In this document: in pieces, positions 8,916 through 16,850 of the stretch
How the letters are laid out: the number at the start of each line of letters is the position of its first letter
Position numbering within the stretch: position 1 is the stretch's first letter
Assembly (NCBI GenBank): GCA_004293165.1
Contig: RDYL01000005.1
Span: 97,678 to 161,677 of the forward strand
DNA from: Flavobacteriia bacterium
Lineage (GTDB): Bacteria > Bacteroidota > Bacteroidia > Flavobacteriales > Flavobacteriaceae
DNA: 64,000 nt
Reading direction: 5' to 3'
Position numbers and translations under genes: made by a program
Notes under the pieces: generated by a model
What the model was told of the DNA's origin: nothing
Seen by the model: only the letters and a program-made list of their open reading frames with translations
Databases searched by the model: none

Positions 8916-9368
8916 ATGGAAATAAAAAAAATCAGTTCATCAGCCACTTATCCTGTTAGACACGAAGTTTTAAGAAAAGGAAAACCTATTGAAACTTGCC
9001 AATTTAAAGGAGATGATGATGAAAACACTGTTCATTTCGGATTGTATCAAAAAGAGCAATTGATTGGAATTATTTCCATTTTCAAAGAGCCTTCAATATT
9101 ATTTTCAGAAAAAAATCAACTTCAAATAAGAGGAATGGCGGTTTTAGAAGAATTTCAAGGCAAAGGATTCGGAGTCGAATTAGTGAAAGCAGCTGAAAAT
9201 TATTGTATTAATCTGAATGTTGATTTAATATGGTTCAACGCTAGAGAAAAAGCTGTACCTTTTTATAAAAAACTAGGTTATACAAGTATTGGAGATTCTT
9301 TTTTAATTCCCGATGTTGGCATTCATTTTGCTATGTATAAGAAAATTCACAAGAATATTATTCAATAA
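8916..9368 (+). CDS. GNAT-family N-acetyltransferase
   Basis: Soluble acyltransferase of 150 residues using acetyl-CoA. The GNAT motif A is visible as RGMAVLEEFQGKGFGVELV (about residues 71-89), containing the CoA pyrophosphate loop Q-x-x-G-x-G; motif B follows at WFNAREKAVPFYKKLGY (about 109-125), ending in the usual FY-x-K-x-GY. The substrate cannot be inferred. It stands alone on the plus strand, 34 bases before the L,D-transpeptidase gene, and could share its transcript. Confidence 0.87.
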   Translation: MEIKKISSSATYPVRHEVLRKGKPIETCQFKGDDDENTVHFGLYQKEQLIGIISIFKEPSILFSEKNQLQIRGMAVLEEFQGKGFGVELVKAAENYCINLNVDLIWFNAREKAVPFYKKLGYTSIGDSFLIPDVGIHFAMYKKIHKNIIQ

Positions 9369-9401
9369 TTTTTACTATATTTATATCACAATTGCGATTT
9401 T

Positions 9402-10985
9402 ATGAAAAAAATTACGATTTTACTCTTTATTCTCTCCTTATTTTCCTGTAAAAAGGAACCTAAAGTCATCGCTTTTGAAAATAATATCATTAAGGACACT
9501 GTATTAAATATCATCATAAGACCTGTTCATCCTAACTTACTTGAAGGCAAATCAGATAGTTTGATGACCTATTATCAAAAACTTAATTTTCACGAAATTT
9601 GGTATTTAGAAGAAAACAGAAAAGACTTAATTAATGAAATCAAATCTTGCTTTGAAGACGGATTAAATCCAAACGATTATGAAATCAAAATAATTGAAGA
9701 TTTAGAAAGTAAGAGATCCGAATTAAATGATGAAGATATCGTAAAGTATGACATTTTACTTACTGAAACATTCGAAAAATTAGCCAATCATCTGCATAAA
9801 GGAAAACTAAATCCAAAAAAACTATATACAGATTGGGACTTAGTAACTAAAGAAATTGCTCTTTCTCCCCTTTTAGAGAAAGGAATCAAAGAGAAAAAAA
9901 TTGCAAGTACTTTTAAAGACTTAAAACCAAATCATATTGTATATCAATCACTCAAAAAAAATTTAATAGAAATTGACAAACTTCCCAATATTACTTTTGA
10001 AAAAATAACTGTTAAAAATAAAATTGTTTTAAACGATACCTTACCTGAAATGGTTAAAATCAAAAAACGATTAGCCTATTGGAAAGATTTCAAAAACAAA
10101 GACAGTCTTATTACTTGGGTATACGATTCGTTAACTTTCAAAGCTGTTAAACGTTTTCAAGCACGACATGGATTATCTCAAGATGGCGTAATTGGTATAG
10201 GCACAATAAAAGCATTAAATAGCACAAAAAGCGAACGCAAAGAACAAATTATTGCAAATTTAGAACGATGGAAATGGTACCCTTCTGATTTAGGCGAACA
10301 ATATCTGATTGCAAATATTCCAGATTATATGCTTCATTATGTTAGAGGTAAAGACACAATTGCCAAACACAGAATTGTAGTTGGAACACCCAAACGAAAA
10401 ACCCCGATACTAACATCCAAATTATCTAATTTTGTTTTTAACCCAACGTGGACAATACCACCAACAATCATAAAAGAAGATTTAAAACCCGCTGCCACAA
10501 AAAACAGAGACTACTTCCTTTCTCGACAACTTACAATATATAATAGTAGTGGTAAAATTGTGAATCCAAACGATTGGAATCCTGCTAAAGCAAATAATTA
10601 TAGGTATGTACAAAAACCAGGCAACAATAACTCTCTGGGATTAGTAAAACTTAATTTTGCAAATCGACATTCTGTTTATTTACATGATACTAATCATCGT
10701 GATTATTTTGTAAAAACCTATCGTTCTTTAAGTTCTGGATGTGTTCGTGTTGAAAATCCTTTAGTGTTAACCCAGCAAATTTTGAGCAAAATTAATCCAG
10801 AAAAATGGAGTGGAAAAGAAATTGATTCAATTCTAAAACTAGAGAAAACAAAAACAGTGTCTGTAAAAGACACTGTAAATATTTATTTATTCTATTGGAC
10901 AAGTTGGTTAGAAAACGGTAAACTTCAATTTAGAGAAGATATTTATGAACTTGACAAAGAGTTATATTTAAAATTAAGAAACTAA
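9402..10985 (+). CDS. L,D-transpeptidase, YcbB/LdtD-like lipoprotein
   Basis: A 527-residue envelope enzyme that makes 3-3 peptidoglycan cross-links or anchors proteins to the wall. The lipobox LFSC places the acylated Cys at about residue 16. A peptidoglycan-binding helical domain is seen at about 245-275 (AVKRFQARHGLSQDGVIG). The YkuD catalytic domain follows (about 300-475), with YLHDTNHRDYF and the active-site motif SSGCVRVENP. The architecture and length match the YcbB type. Its stop overlaps that of the convergent gene by 12 bases, with no terminator between them. Confidence 0.9.
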   Translation: MKKITILLFILSLFSCKKEPKVIAFENNIIKDTVLNIIIRPVHPNLLEGKSDSLMTYYQKLNFHEIWYLEENRKDLINEIKSCFEDGLNPNDYEIKIIEDLESKRSELNDEDIVKYDILLTETFEKLANHLHKGKLNPKKLYTDWDLVTKEIALSPLLEKGIKEKKIASTFKDLKPNHIVYQSLKKNLIEIDKLPNITFEKITVKNKIVLNDTLPEMVKIKKRLAYWKDFKNKDSLITWVYDSLTFKAVKRFQARHGLSQDGVIGIGTIKALNSTKSERKEQIIANLERWKWYPSDLGEQYLIANIPDYMLHYVRGKDTIAKHRIVVGTPKRKTPILTSKLSNFVFNPTWTIPPTIIKEDLKPAATKNRDYFLSRQLTIYNSSGKIVNPNDWNPAKANNYRYVQKPGNNNSLGLVKLNFANRHSVYLHDTNHRDYFVKTYRSLSSGCVRVENPLVLTQQILSKINPEKWSGKEIDSILKLEKTKTVSVKDTVNIYLFYWTSWLENGKLQFREDIYELDKELYLKLRN

Positions 10986-11705
10986 TTTAGACTTCGCAAC
11001 ATAAGTTCTTGATGGATGATAAATAAAGATACAAGATTTACCTTTAATGGTTTCAATCAGTTCTTTATGTAATTCATAAGGAACAGCAGGACAACCTTGA
11101 CTTCTACCCAATCTTCCCGTATTTTTGATAAAAGACTTGCTTACATAATCTGCACCATGAACCACAACTGCTCTATTTCTTGCATTGTCATTTATTCCAT
11201 ACTCCATTCCATCTAAACGCAAAGACAATCCATGTTTTCCTGTGTAAGTTTCACCTGTAATATAAAAACCTAAACTGCTTTTAAATGATTCATTTGTATT
11301 AGAAAAATCTTTTGCATATTCCAATCCCGAATTTCTACCATGGGCAACCAATGATTTTAAAAGAACCTTTTGATTTTTCATATCAATAACCCACATTCTT
11401 TCTTGAGTTGATGATAAACTAAAATCAACAATCGTTAATATTTCATTTTGAATTTTACCTTGTTGTTTTAATAATTCATAACCCTCAAAAGCAGCAATAA
11501 AACTATCAAATGTTGGCAAAGAAAAACCATTAGCATCAATTACGTTAAAACATAATTTCGCTTTAGCTTCGAAGGTTGCCTTAATATTGGCTGCAATTAA
11601 TTTAGGATCAGTAGCGTTTATTTTATTCTTTGTGCTTTCTATTACATTTAAAGGCTTAAACGAAAAAACACAAAATAAAATTACAGGCAAAATTCGATAA
11701 ATCAT
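10974..11705 (-). CDS. Murein L,D-transpeptidase catalytic-domain family protein (YkuD_2)
   Basis: A 243-residue exported protein with an N-terminal hydrophobic segment (about 3-17). The catalytic-type motif is VVVHGADYVSKSFI (His near 186), then GRLGRSQGCPAVP with the presumed nucleophile Cys. This H...SxGC pattern defines the family distantly related to L,D-transpeptidases (Pfam YkuD_2). Its activity as a transpeptidase or carboxypeptidase is not established from sequence. It converges on, and overlaps by 12 bases, the YcbB-like gene, and has a good promoter at 11741-11771. Confidence 0.85.
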   Translation of the reverse strand: MIYRILPVILFCVFSFKPLNVIESTKNKINATDPKLIAANIKATFEAKAKLCFNVIDANGFSLPTFDSFIAAFEGYELLKQQGKIQNEILTIVDFSLSSTQERMWVIDMKNQKVLLKSLVAHGRNSGLEYAKDFSNTNESFKSSLGFYITGETYTGKHGLSLRLDGMEYGINDNARNRAVVVHGADYVSKSFIKNTGRLGRSQGCPAVPYELHKELIETIKGKSCIFIYHPSRTYVAKSKLVS

Positions 11706-11740
11706 TGTTAATCTAGCAGTTATAATGTTGTTGTAAGTGC

Positions 11741-11771
11741 CAAATATATTTATTTTTTTCTAACCTGCAAA
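11741..11771 (-). promoter_or_regulatory. -33/-7 promoter of the YkuD_2 gene
   Basis: Minus strand: TTTG (11771-11768), 19 bases, TATATTTG (11748-11741). This full consensus match lies 36 bases before the start codon. Confidence 0.75.
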
Positions 11772-11894
11772 CTTTATTATGTATTTTATCGAAATTTTAA
11801 GTCTTTCGTCGATTATTCTCGTAAAAGTTAAACATAATATAAAAAAAGTAGACATATAAAGCAATATGATAATTTTGCATACTATTTATACTAT

Positions 11895-14306
11895 ATGACA
11901 AACTCTATAAAACTACTTATATTTTCTTTCACTGTTTTTTCCACTTGTGTAGTAGCGCAACAGAAAAAGACAATAACAACAACCAAGACAAAAGAATTTA
12001 TTTCTATTGATGGTGAATTGAATGAAAAATCTTGGGAAAATATAGACATCGCCACAAACTTTGTTTCCTTAGAACCTAAAAATGGAACTCCCATACCTGA
12101 AGAATTTAAAACGGAGGTTAAAGTATTGTATTCGGACGATGCAATTTATATAGGTGCTAAATTATACGACCCAAATCCTTCTCAAATATTAAAAGAGCTT
12201 GTAGAAAGAGACGAAATTGGTACATCCGATTTTTTTGGTATTTTTATTAATGGTTATAATGATGGACAGCAAGAATTTAGATTTTTTGTAACCGCTGCAA
12301 ACGGACAAATCGATACTAATTTTACTTCTTCTGATGGTGAAGACGGTTCTTGGAATGCTATTTGGGAAAGTAATGCAAAAATTACCGACTTCGGCTATGT
12401 CATCGAAATGAAAATCCCCTATGCAGCTCTTCGTTTTCCAGAACAAGACAAACAAACTTGGGGTATTAATTTTTTTAGAGAAGTTAGACGAGAAAGACAA
12501 AAATACACTTGGAGTCCAATAGATAATAAAATTGGAGCTATCTCGCAACAAGCAGGATTATTAACCGGAATTGAAAACATTAAAACACCAACTCGATTGT
12601 TTTTAATTCCTTATTCTTCATTTTACTTGTCGGGCAGTGACACTAAAAAAACCAAAGGCGAATTAAAAGGCGGGCTCGATATTAAATACGGCATAAACGA
12701 TGCTTTCACCTTAGATGCTATTTTAGTTCCCGATTTTGGCCAAACTAAATTTGATAATGTGGTTTTAAATTTAGGTCCATTCGAACAACAATTTAACGAA
12801 AACAGACCCTTTTTCACAGAAGGTACCGATATTTTTAATAAAGGAAATTTATTGTATTCGAGAAGAATTGGTCAAACTCCCAATCTAAACATAAACATTG
12901 CAGAAAACGAATCTATCATAAATTATCCTGGCGCAATAAATTTATTAAACGCAATGAAAATTTCAGGACGAGATAAAGACGGGCTAGGTATTGGTTTTTT
13001 AAATGCAATTACAGAAAAAACAATGGCAACGGTTTCAAATGATGACAATGGCGAAACAAGACAAATAGAAGTTTCTCCATTAACCAATTACAATGTAACT
13101 GTTTTTGACCAACGCTTTAATCAAAATTCATCAGTAACTTTTATCAATACAAATGTAACCAGAAATGGAAGTTTTAGAGACGCAAACGTTACGGGATTAC
13201 TTTTTGATTTAAACGATAAATCAAATAAATATAATATCTCTGGAGGTTTAAAATCTAGCAGCATTAACGATACTGAAAACTCTAACGGAATAAACGCATC
13301 AGTATATTTGGCTGAAAAAAATGGTAAATTCAGATATAGTTTTGGAGGTGATTATGTTTCAAAAGACTTTGACAATAATGACTTAGGGATCAACTTCAGA
13401 ACAAATTATTACTCCGTTTACAACGATGCTAATTATAGAATTTTAAATCCAAACAGCATTTTTAATACCTTTAGAATAAGCTTGGCTTCCTATTTTGAAT
13501 TTTACAAACCAACCAATCAAATTCAGTCAAGTAATTTTAATATGAACCTAAATTCTACCAATAAAAAAAATCATTACTTTGGTGGTGGATTAAACTTTAA
13601 TCCGTTTAAAAATTACAATTATTACGAACCTAGAGTAGCCGACAGATATTTTGTAAATCCAGAAAATGCAGGAGGTTATTTCTATTTTTCATCCAATTAT
13701 AATAATAAATTTGCTGTCGACTTTAATCCATACATAACACATGTTCTTAATGAAAACCGCTACGAAGCAGGTGTAAATATTAGTCCGAGGTATCGATTTA
13801 ACGATAAATTTTCATTAGTCTATAGTTTTGATTATTTCAAGCAAAAAAATGATATAGGGTTTATTGATTTGGTCAACGATGACATCATTTTTGCAAGACG
13901 TGACAGAGATACCTATACCAATTCAATTACAAGTAAATTTTCTATTAGTAGTGTAATGAATTTCAATTTATCTGTAAGACATTATTGGGCTCTAGCAGAA
14001 AACAACCAAATTAACACTTTAAACACTGACGGTAGTTTAACACCTAACGACACCTATACAACTAATAAAAATTCAAATTTTAGCACTTGGAATTTAGATT
14101 TATCCTATTCCTGGTGGTTTGCCCCGGGTAGTCAAATGTCTGTACTATATAGAAACAATGCTGCTACATTTGACAGAACCATCAATAAAAGTTTTAATTC
14201 AAATTTTTCCAATTTATTCGAAGATAATCTAAATCATGTTTTATCGATAAGTGTTCGCTATTTCATTGATTACAATCAAGCTAAAAACTGGATTAGAAAA
14301 GGTTAA
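11895..14306 (+). CDS. DUF5916 protein with N-terminal CBM9-like domain, outer-membrane barrel
   Basis: An 803-residue protein with a signal peptide (about 1-21, TCVVAQ). Residues about 30-230 form a family-9 carbohydrate-binding-like sandwich (ISIDGELNEKSWENI, DAIYIGAKLYD, YVIEMKIPYAALRFP, WGINFFREVRR). The rest is rich in alternating aromatic and polar strands and matches DUF5916, a predicted outer-membrane beta-barrel common in Bacteroidota. The C-terminus (HVLSISVRYFIDYNQ) ends in amphipathic strands like a barrel. The ligand is unknown. TAATTTTG at 11870-11877 is a possible -7 element. Confidence 0.85.
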   Translation: MTNSIKLLIFSFTVFSTCVVAQQKKTITTTKTKEFISIDGELNEKSWENIDIATNFVSLEPKNGTPIPEEFKTEVKVLYSDDAIYIGAKLYDPNPSQILKELVERDEIGTSDFFGIFINGYNDGQQEFRFFVTAANGQIDTNFTSSDGEDGSWNAIWESNAKITDFGYVIEMKIPYAALRFPEQDKQTWGINFFREVRRERQKYTWSPIDNKIGAISQQAGLLTGIENIKTPTRLFLIPYSSFYLSGSDTKKTKGELKGGLDIKYGINDAFTLDAILVPDFGQTKFDNVVLNLGPFEQQFNENRPFFTEGTDIFNKGNLLYSRRIGQTPNLNINIAENESIINYPGAINLLNAMKISGRDKDGLGIGFLNAITEKTMATVSNDDNGETRQIEVSPLTNYNVTVFDQRFNQNSSVTFINTNVTRNGSFRDANVTGLLFDLNDKSNKYNISGGLKSSSINDTENSNGINASVYLAEKNGKFRYSFGGDYVSKDFDNNDLGINFRTNYYSVYNDANYRILNPNSIFNTFRISLASYFEFYKPTNQIQSSNFNMNLNSTNKKNHYFGGGLNFNPFKNYNYYEPRVADRYFVNPENAGGYFYFSSNYNNKFAVDFNPYITHVLNENRYEAGVNISPRYRFNDKFSLVYSFDYFKQKNDIGFIDLVNDDIIFARRDRDTYTNSITSKFSISSVMNFNLSVRHYWALAENNQINTLNTDGSLTPNDTYTTNKNSNFSTWNLDLSYSWWFAPGSQMSVLYRNNAATFDRTINKSFNSNFSNLFEDNLNHVLSISVRYFIDYNQAKNWIRKG

Positions 14307-14341
14307 AACACTTAATCGTTTTCGTAATTTTAGAACTGTTT

Positions 14342-14374
14342 TTTGCGCAAAAATTAGCCAATTGTTTATCTTTG
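14342..14374 (+). promoter_or_regulatory. -33/-7 promoter of gpmI
   Basis: TTTG (14342-14345), 21 bases, TATCTTTG (14367-14374), then only 15 bases to the gpmI ATG at 14390. The -7 box lies just upstream of that start, which argues against any longer reading frame. Confidence 0.8.
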
Positions 14375-14389
14375 TACAAACACACAAAA

Positions 14390-15907
14390 ATGAACAAAAA
14401 AGTAATTTTAATGATTTTAGATGGTTGGGGAAAATCGGCCGACCCAAAAGTTTCTGCAATAGATAACGCGAATACTCCTTTTATTGATAGTTTATATACC
14501 AAATATGCAAATGCACAATTAAGAACAGATGGCTTAAACGTAGGTTTGCCTGAAGGTCAAATGGGAAATTCTGAAGTTGGCCATATGAATTTAGGCGCTG
14601 GACGAATTGTATATCAAGATCTAGCCAAACTTAATTTAGCCGTTGAAAACAAAACCATGAGTCAGGAAAGACCGCTTATGGACGCTTTTAATTATGCAAC
14701 TAAGAACAACAAATCGATTCATTTTTTAGGATTAGTTTCTGATGGCGGAGTGCATTCTCACACATCACATTTACGAGGTTTAATTGATGTAGCTCAAGAA
14801 AAGGGTGTTCAAAACATGTTTGTTCATGCATTTACAGACGGAAGAGATGTTGATCCAAAATCAGGAGCAAAATACATTTCAGATCTAGAAAAATATTTAC
14901 AAAACACTAACTCAAAATTAGCTTCCGTGATTGGAAGATATTATGCAATGGATAGAGACAAACGTTGGGAACGTGTAAAACTGGCTTATGATTTGGTTGT
15001 TAATGCAGAAGGGACTCATTCCAAAAATGCAGTAGCAAGTATCAATGAAAGTTATTCCAAAGACGTTACTGACGAATTTATTCATCCTATTGTGATGGTT
15101 GACGAAAGCAACAATCCAATTGCAAAAATTCAAGACGATGATGTAGTAATTTTCTTCAACTTTAGAACCGATAGAGGAAGAGAATTAACGGAAGTTTTAT
15201 CCCAAAAAGATTTCCACGAATTCAATATGCATAAATTGAATTTGTATTATGTTACCATGACCAATTATGATGAAACGTATAAAAATGTTCATGTAATTTA
15301 TGACAAAGACAATGTAACAGAAACCTTAGGTGAAGTACTTGAAAAAGCTAATAAAAAACAAATTCGTATTGCCGAAACCGAGAAATATCCGCACGTTACG
15401 TTTTTCTTTTCTGGCGGAAGAGAAGAACCATTTGTAGGCGAAACACGTATTTTAAAAAATTCTCCAAAAGTTGCAACATACGATTTACAGCCCGAAATGA
15501 GTGCTTTTGAACTAAAAGATGCTTTAGTCACAGAATTAAAAAAGAAGGAAGTTGATTTTGTATGCCTTAATTTTGCCAATGGCGATATGGTAGGACACAC
15601 TGGTGTTATGGAGGCAGCAATTAAAGCCTGCGAAGCAGTTGATACTTGTGTAAAAGAAGTAGTTGAAACAGCATTAGAAAACAACTATACTACAATTATC
15701 ATCGCTGATCACGGAAATTGTGAAACAATGATTAATCCTGACGGTTCTCCAAATACTGCACACACAACAAATCCTGTTCCTATTATTCTGGTTGACAAAG
15801 ACCTAAAAAAGATTAATAATGGTGTTCTTGGCGATATTGCACCTACTATTTTAGAATTAATGGGAATTCAAAAACCCGAAGTCATGACATGTAAATCGCT
15901 ATTATGA
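14390..15907 (+). CDS. gpmI: 2,3-bisphosphoglycerate-independent phosphoglycerate mutase
   Basis: Glycolytic and gluconeogenic enzyme interconverting 3- and 2-phosphoglycerate with two Mn2+. The length of 505 residues fits. The metal-site Asp is in LMILDGWG (Asp11), the phosphoserine is in GNSEVGHMNLGAGR (Ser61), and DRDKRWERV, FFNFRTDRGRE and ADHGNCE supply further active-site residues. The start at 14390 is chosen over an in-frame TTG at 14372 because it gives the family N-terminus and because that TTG lies inside the promoter -7 box. Its stop overlaps the start of a tiny lipoprotein gene. Confidence 0.97.
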   Translation: MNKKVILMILDGWGKSADPKVSAIDNANTPFIDSLYTKYANAQLRTDGLNVGLPEGQMGNSEVGHMNLGAGRIVYQDLAKLNLAVENKTMSQERPLMDAFNYATKNNKSIHFLGLVSDGGVHSHTSHLRGLIDVAQEKGVQNMFVHAFTDGRDVDPKSGAKYISDLEKYLQNTNSKLASVIGRYYAMDRDKRWERVKLAYDLVVNAEGTHSKNAVASINESYSKDVTDEFIHPIVMVDESNNPIAKIQDDDVVIFFNFRTDRGRELTEVLSQKDFHEFNMHKLNLYYVTMTNYDETYKNVHVIYDKDNVTETLGEVLEKANKKQIRIAETEKYPHVTFFFSGGREEPFVGETRILKNSPKVATYDLQPEMSAFELKDALVTELKKKEVDFVCLNFANGDMVGHTGVMEAAIKACEAVDTCVKEVVETALENNYTTIIIADHGNCETMINPDGSPNTAHTTNPVPIILVDKDLKKINNGVLGDIAPTILELMGIQKPEVMTCKSLL

Positions 15908-16065
15908 TGAAGAAAATAATATACTTACTTTTTATTTCATTATTTTTTAGCTGCGTTGCAACAAAAGGCGCAGATGGAAAACCAGGAGAAAATGGAAAAC
16001 CAGGCAAAAACAACGAAAAAGGAGAAGACGGCAAGGATAACGCCAAAACAATACACATAAAATAA
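15904..16065 (+). CDS. Tiny collagen-like lipoprotein (53 aa)
   Basis: This small frame begins with ATGATG overlapping the gpmI stop (ATGA), so it is probably translated by coupling. The N-terminus MMKKIIYLLFISLFFSC is a lipoprotein signal with lipobox LFFSC and Cys17. The mature part is almost only Gly-X-Y triplets: GAD, GKP, GEN, GKP, GKN, NEK, GED, GKD, with a single Gly-to-Asn break, followed by a short Lys-rich end. A terminator follows within ten bases. It is not a known family to me. The signal plus triplet pattern makes a chance ORF unlikely. Confidence 0.75.
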   Translation: MMKKIIYLLFISLFFSCVATKGADGKPGENGKPGKNNEKGEDGKDNAKTIHIK

Positions 16066-16071
16066 CAACTC

Positions 16072-16098
16072 AAATCCCGATTTTTTCGGGATTTTTTT
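16072..16098 (+). terminator. Rho-independent terminator of the gpmI operon
   Basis: Stem AAATCCCGA / TCGGGATTT with a T5 loop, followed by T residues. Confidence 0.9.
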
Positions 16099-16138
16099 AT
16101 TGCGATTTCTAAAATAAAAGTTAAACTTTTTTACATTG

Positions 16139-16159
16139 ATAGTATTACTATTATATTTG
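16139..16159 (+). promoter_or_regulatory. Palindrome abutting the -7 box of the TetR operon, candidate operator
   Basis: ATAGTA-T-TACTAT (16139-16151) is a perfect 13-bp inverted repeat. It is directly followed by TATATTTG (16152-16159), an exact -7 consensus, 20 bases before the regulator's ATG. A repressor bound here would cover the promoter, as expected for an autoregulated TetR operon. Confidence 0.65.
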
Positions 16160-16178
16160 CACTATTAAAACACAAATT

Positions 16179-16850
16179 ATGCCTAATTTACTTTCAAATG
16201 TAAAAATTACAATTAATGAAAAACTATATGTTAAAGATCCTGAGACATCAGAATTGGGTAGAAACATATTAAAAAATAGTATTCTGTTAATTGACGAAAT
16301 TGGCTTTGAAGCATTTACTTTCAAAAAATTGGGAGAAAAAATACAATCCAATGAAAGTTCAATTTATCGCTATTTTGAAAACAAACACAAATTACTAGTA
16401 TACCTTTCTTCTTGGTATTGGTCATGGATAGAATACAATTTAGTTTTTGCAACACATAACATTACCAATCCCGAAGAAAAATTAATCATCAGCCTTAAAA
16501 TAATAACTCAAAACATTGTAGACGATAAAAACACGCCACATATTGATGAGTCTATTTTAAATAGGATTATAATATCTGATTTTTCAAAAACATTACTAAC
16601 AAAAGACGTTGATGAAGAAAACAAAGAAGGTTTTTTCTTAGTATACAAACGTTTAATATATCGTTTAACAGAAACCATAAGTTTAGTAAATCCAAATTAT
16701 CCTTATGCAAAAAGTCTAGCGTCATCAATAGTTCAAGGAGCCTTACACCAACACTATTTGAAAGACCACTTTAAAACCATTACTAACTTATCTGAAAAAG
16801 ATTGCTTGTCTGACTTTTATATTGATATGATCAAAAAAACATTATTATGA
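16179..16850 (+). CDS. TetR-family transcriptional regulator of the export operon
   Basis: A 223-residue regulator whose N-terminal helix-turn-helix spans about residues 25-70: ILLIDEIGFEAFTFKKLGEK, then SNESSIYRYFENKHKLLVYL, the standard TetR recognition pattern with YRYF-x-K-x-x-L. The C-terminal 150 residues are an all-helical ligand domain of no recognisable subclass. It is the first gene of a four-gene operon and overlaps the ABC gene by four bases (ATGA). It probably represses its own operon from the palindrome at 16139-16151; the ligand is unknown. Confidence 0.88.
   Translation: MPNLLSNVKITINEKLYVKDPETSELGRNILKNSILLIDEIGFEAFTFKKLGEKIQSNESSIYRYFENKHKLLVYLSSWYWSWIEYNLVFATHNITNPEEKLIISLKIITQNIVDDKNTPHIDESILNRIIISDFSKTLLTKDVDEENKEGFFLVYKRLIYRLTETISLVNPNYPYAKSLASSIVQGALHQHYLKDHFKTITNLSEKDCLSDFYIDMIKKTLL

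Noticed and set aside
15298..15684. 128-aa minus-strand ORF inside gpmI
   Set aside because: Antisense to a well-conserved enzyme, with no recognisable domain.
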